DNA from: CALLPQ01 sp964421675
GTDB lineage: Bacteria; Pseudomonadota; Alphaproteobacteria; Caulobacterales; Parvularculaceae
NCBI GenBank assembly: GCA_964421675.1
Contig: CAYQXV010000018.1
Coordinates: 1 to 54,068 of the forward strand
DNA: 54,068 nt
Reading direction: 5' to 3'
Of this stretch, positions 52,409-54,068 are shown in pieces. The translations under genes were made by a program, and so were the position numbers. Under the pieces are notes generated by a model, which was given only the letters and a program-made list of their open reading frames with translations, was not told the DNA's origin and ran no database searches. Within the stretch, counting starts at the first letter, position 1. The number at the start of each line of letters is the position of its first letter.

Positions 52409-53884
52409 ATGATAAAGCTAACTAAAACCGGCGTAATGAGTGGATTGTTAATGGCATTGGCAAGTTGCCAGACACCGCAAACCGGCAACGACGCCGTTCT
52501 CTATCACAGCTTCTTGCGCATCGACCCTGATCGCGAGAAGAGTATTGAGAATGCCTGGATTGTTGTTGAGGGCGAAAAAATCGTAGATGTCGGGGCCGGT
52601 GCACTGCCCGAACGCCATTTTGCAAAGCAGCGAGACATGAGCGGCCACTACGCATTGCCAGGGTTTATCGATGCGCACGCCCATATAACCGCAGGCCCCC
52701 ACAATTTCGAAATACGTGATGGCGCGCCCGCCGTTACTATTGAGGGTTCTGACGAGATTACGCAGTTTAACGCGCGCATTGCTCTGGCGTTCGGCATAAC
52801 GACGGTTCGCAATCCCGGCGGCGACCCTGAAGCAAATGCCCGGTACGACGCCAATATTGCGAGCGGTGCATGGGTTGGCCCGGAGGGCCTTCATGCGGGC
52901 GCAGTTATTCAGCCGCCGCCCTTTGTAGGTGACTCATTCGCTTACCCTCAATCTACTGATGAATGGCGCATGGAAGCGTCCCGGCAAGCAGCACTCGGCA
53001 TGAAATATTTTAAACTATATCTCAGTCTCAGCGAAAATGAGCTTGAGACTGGCATTCAGGCCGCCCATGAAGCCGGACTAAAAGCGATTGCGCATCTCGA
53101 CAATATCAGTTGGACGCGCGCCGCCGAGCTCGGCATTGACGGGTTGGAACATGCTTTACCGACAAGCCCCGATCTACTGGAGCCTGAGCAACGCGCAATA
53201 TATCTTGCAGAGCTCGGGCCTCACTCTAAATTCACCTATCGCTGGTTTGAACTGGCTGATTTTGATGGGCCGCTATTCGAGCAAATGGTTGATATTCTTG
53301 CAAAGAACAAAATTCAGACCAACTTAACGTTAGTTGTAAATGAGCTTACCTATAATACCGATAAGCTTTCTGATGTATGGCCTATCGCTAACCGCAAGTT
53401 TGAGCATCCCGAAAATCTCGAAGCGAGCCTGACTTTTCTTCAACTAGGCGCTACCGGTTGGGACGGGGAAGACTTTGATCGTGCCCGCGCCGTCATGCCA
53501 AAAGTTTTGGAATTTGCACGCCGTCTTCACGATGCGGGCGTGCCAATGATGCTTGGCACCGATAGCCGCGGCGGAACCCCGTTTTATGCCCGTGAGCTTG
53601 CCTTACATGTTGAAGCCGGGATATCGAAATGGGCCGTTTTACGAATGGCGACATCAAAGAGCGCCGAGCTTTTGGGAATATCAGACCGCACGGGGCGTAT
53701 ATCACGTGGACTGGAAGCAGATATCGTGTTTTTGAAACGCAATCCTATCAACGATATATCGAATGTGCGCGATGTTGCTTTCGTCATCGCCAACGGGAAG
53801 GAATTCGCATTTGATGCGCTTATTGATGGCACGCATACAGATGTTGAAGGCGATGTAAACGCGTTGAAGAATGATACCCAATGA
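52409..53884 (+). CDS. Amidohydrolase family lipoprotein
   Basis: The 491-residue product is a metal-dependent amidohydrolase exported as a lipoprotein (LLMALASC, Cys20). Metal ligands are visible: His90 and His92 in DAHAH, probable carboxylated Lys202 in KYFKLYLS, His229 in IAHLD, His248 in LEHAL, and Asp385 in LGTDSRGG. The layout, with the composite beta domain at both ends (IVVEGEKIVDVGAG and ADIVFLKRNPI), is that of imidazolonepropionase- or prolidase-like members (Xaa-Pro dipeptidase-type lipoproteins). The substrate is unknown. It has a strong promoter bracketed by inverted repeats and diverges from the XRE operon. Confidence 0.9.
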   Translation: MIKLTKTGVMSGLLMALASCQTPQTGNDAVLYHSFLRIDPDREKSIENAWIVVEGEKIVDVGAGALPERHFAKQRDMSGHYALPGFIDAHAHITAGPHNFEIRDGAPAVTIEGSDEITQFNARIALAFGITTVRNPGGDPEANARYDANIASGAWVGPEGLHAGAVIQPPPFVGDSFAYPQSTDEWRMEASRQAALGMKYFKLYLSLSENELETGIQAAHEAGLKAIAHLDNISWTRAAELGIDGLEHALPTSPDLLEPEQRAIYLAELGPHSKFTYRWFELADFDGPLFEQMVDILAKNKIQTNLTLVVNELTYNTDKLSDVWPIANRKFEHPENLEASLTFLQLGATGWDGEDFDRARAVMPKVLEFARRLHDAGVPMMLGTDSRGGTPFYARELALHVEAGISKWAVLRMATSKSAELLGISDRTGRISRGLEADIVFLKRNPINDISNVRDVAFVIANGKEFAFDALIDGTHTDVEGDVNALKNDTQ

Positions 53885-53953
53885 CGCAAACGACGGTTTA
53901 AGGCTGTTTGCGATTGGCAAGGCCTGGGCGTTTCCAGACAAAATACCTGGTTA

Positions 53954-53983
53954 CGCCCTCGCCTTGCATTATTGGCTCCGCAG
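53954..53983. repeat. Diverged 30-bp repeat, copy B
   Basis: This segment matches copy A at 51232-51261 in 26 of 30 positions. It lies 70 bases downstream of the amidohydrolase gene. On the minus strand it falls in an open stretch (53898-54026) that reads ...GEPTSGASAEPIMQGEG... and WKRPGLANRKQP before TAA. That stretch may be the end of a partial gene, but a TGA interrupts it upstream and no start is visible. Confidence 0.6.
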
Positions 53984-54068
53984 AAGCACCCGATGTCGGC
54001 TCGCCCCCAAAAGACCGCTGCGCCCGTCAGAACCGGTCCGGGGCGCGAGAAAAATCGCCAAACCCGCC

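Noticed and set aside
53898..54068. Partial minus-strand gene at the right edge
   Set aside because: The open stretch is interrupted by TGA at 54027-54029 and has no recognised domain, so it is kept as part of the repeat observation only.

Overview
This is 54 kb of an alphaproteobacterial chromosome. Evidence for the class is the radA-cvpA-purF run, an rnd-lptC-lptA-lptB-rpoN block, an NAD-dependent glutamate dehydrogenase of the very large class, DUF1489 and DUF2842 proteins, and a COX15-type heme A synthase. Base composition is moderate (visually a little over 50 % GC). A marine lineage near Hyphomonadaceae/Parvularculaceae is a guess, not a result. Five runs of exactly 100 N mark scaffold joins (2343, 3712, 10386, 33040, 49180). 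At least two of them look like unmerged short overlaps rather than missing DNA.

Layout. 1-7.2 kb: rbfA, a conserved-TM-helix (MscS-related) membrane protein, truB, a Pro/Gly-rich PEP-CTERM protein, a GH24 lysozyme-like protein with a membrane tail, a DUF1489 protein and an unknown exported protein. 7.2-12.2 kb (minus strand): uracil-DNA glycosylase-like protein, dxs, xseB, histidine phosphatase, histone-deacetylase-like hydrolase; ispA is absent from its usual slot. 12.3-18.8 kb: SulP transporter, purF-cvpA-radA, SDR. 18.8-25.4 kb: DUF2807 protein, an HxlR regulator divergent from a carboxymuconolactone-decarboxylase-family gene with two matching palindromic operators between them, a nuoG without other nuo genes, and a dipeptidyl-peptidase IV homologue. 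25.6-30.5 kb: rnd, LPS transport genes lptC, lptA, lptB, and sigma-54 (rpoN). 30.5-39 kb: lipoprotein, amidase, TPR protein, rplM-rpsI, a two-TonB_C-domain protein, tdh, a GloB-like metallo-hydrolase, a YHS protein. 39-49.7 kb: giant GDH, membrane protein, lipoproteins, COX15, DUF2842, J-domain protein.

The last 4.4 kb (49.7-54.07 kb) looks accessory: two exported hydrolase lipoproteins (acetamidase/formamidase family, amidohydrolase) around a small minus-strand operon. That operon is a two-TM gene broken by two in-frame TGA codons, a four-TM protein, and a 63-residue XRE regulator overlapping it by ATGA. A diverged 30-bp repeat lies downstream of each hydrolase gene.

Themes: envelope biogenesis (Lpt, PEP-CTERM, exported lipoproteins and peptidases), translation (rbfA, truB, rplM, rpsI), isoprenoid/purine/heme synthesis. 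No tRNA, rRNA, CRISPR array, insertion sequence or complete prophage was seen. The most interesting pieces are the HxlR operator pair, the XRE/membrane module with its doubly interrupted gene and flanking inverted repeats, and the way several normally conserved gene neighbourhoods are broken up.
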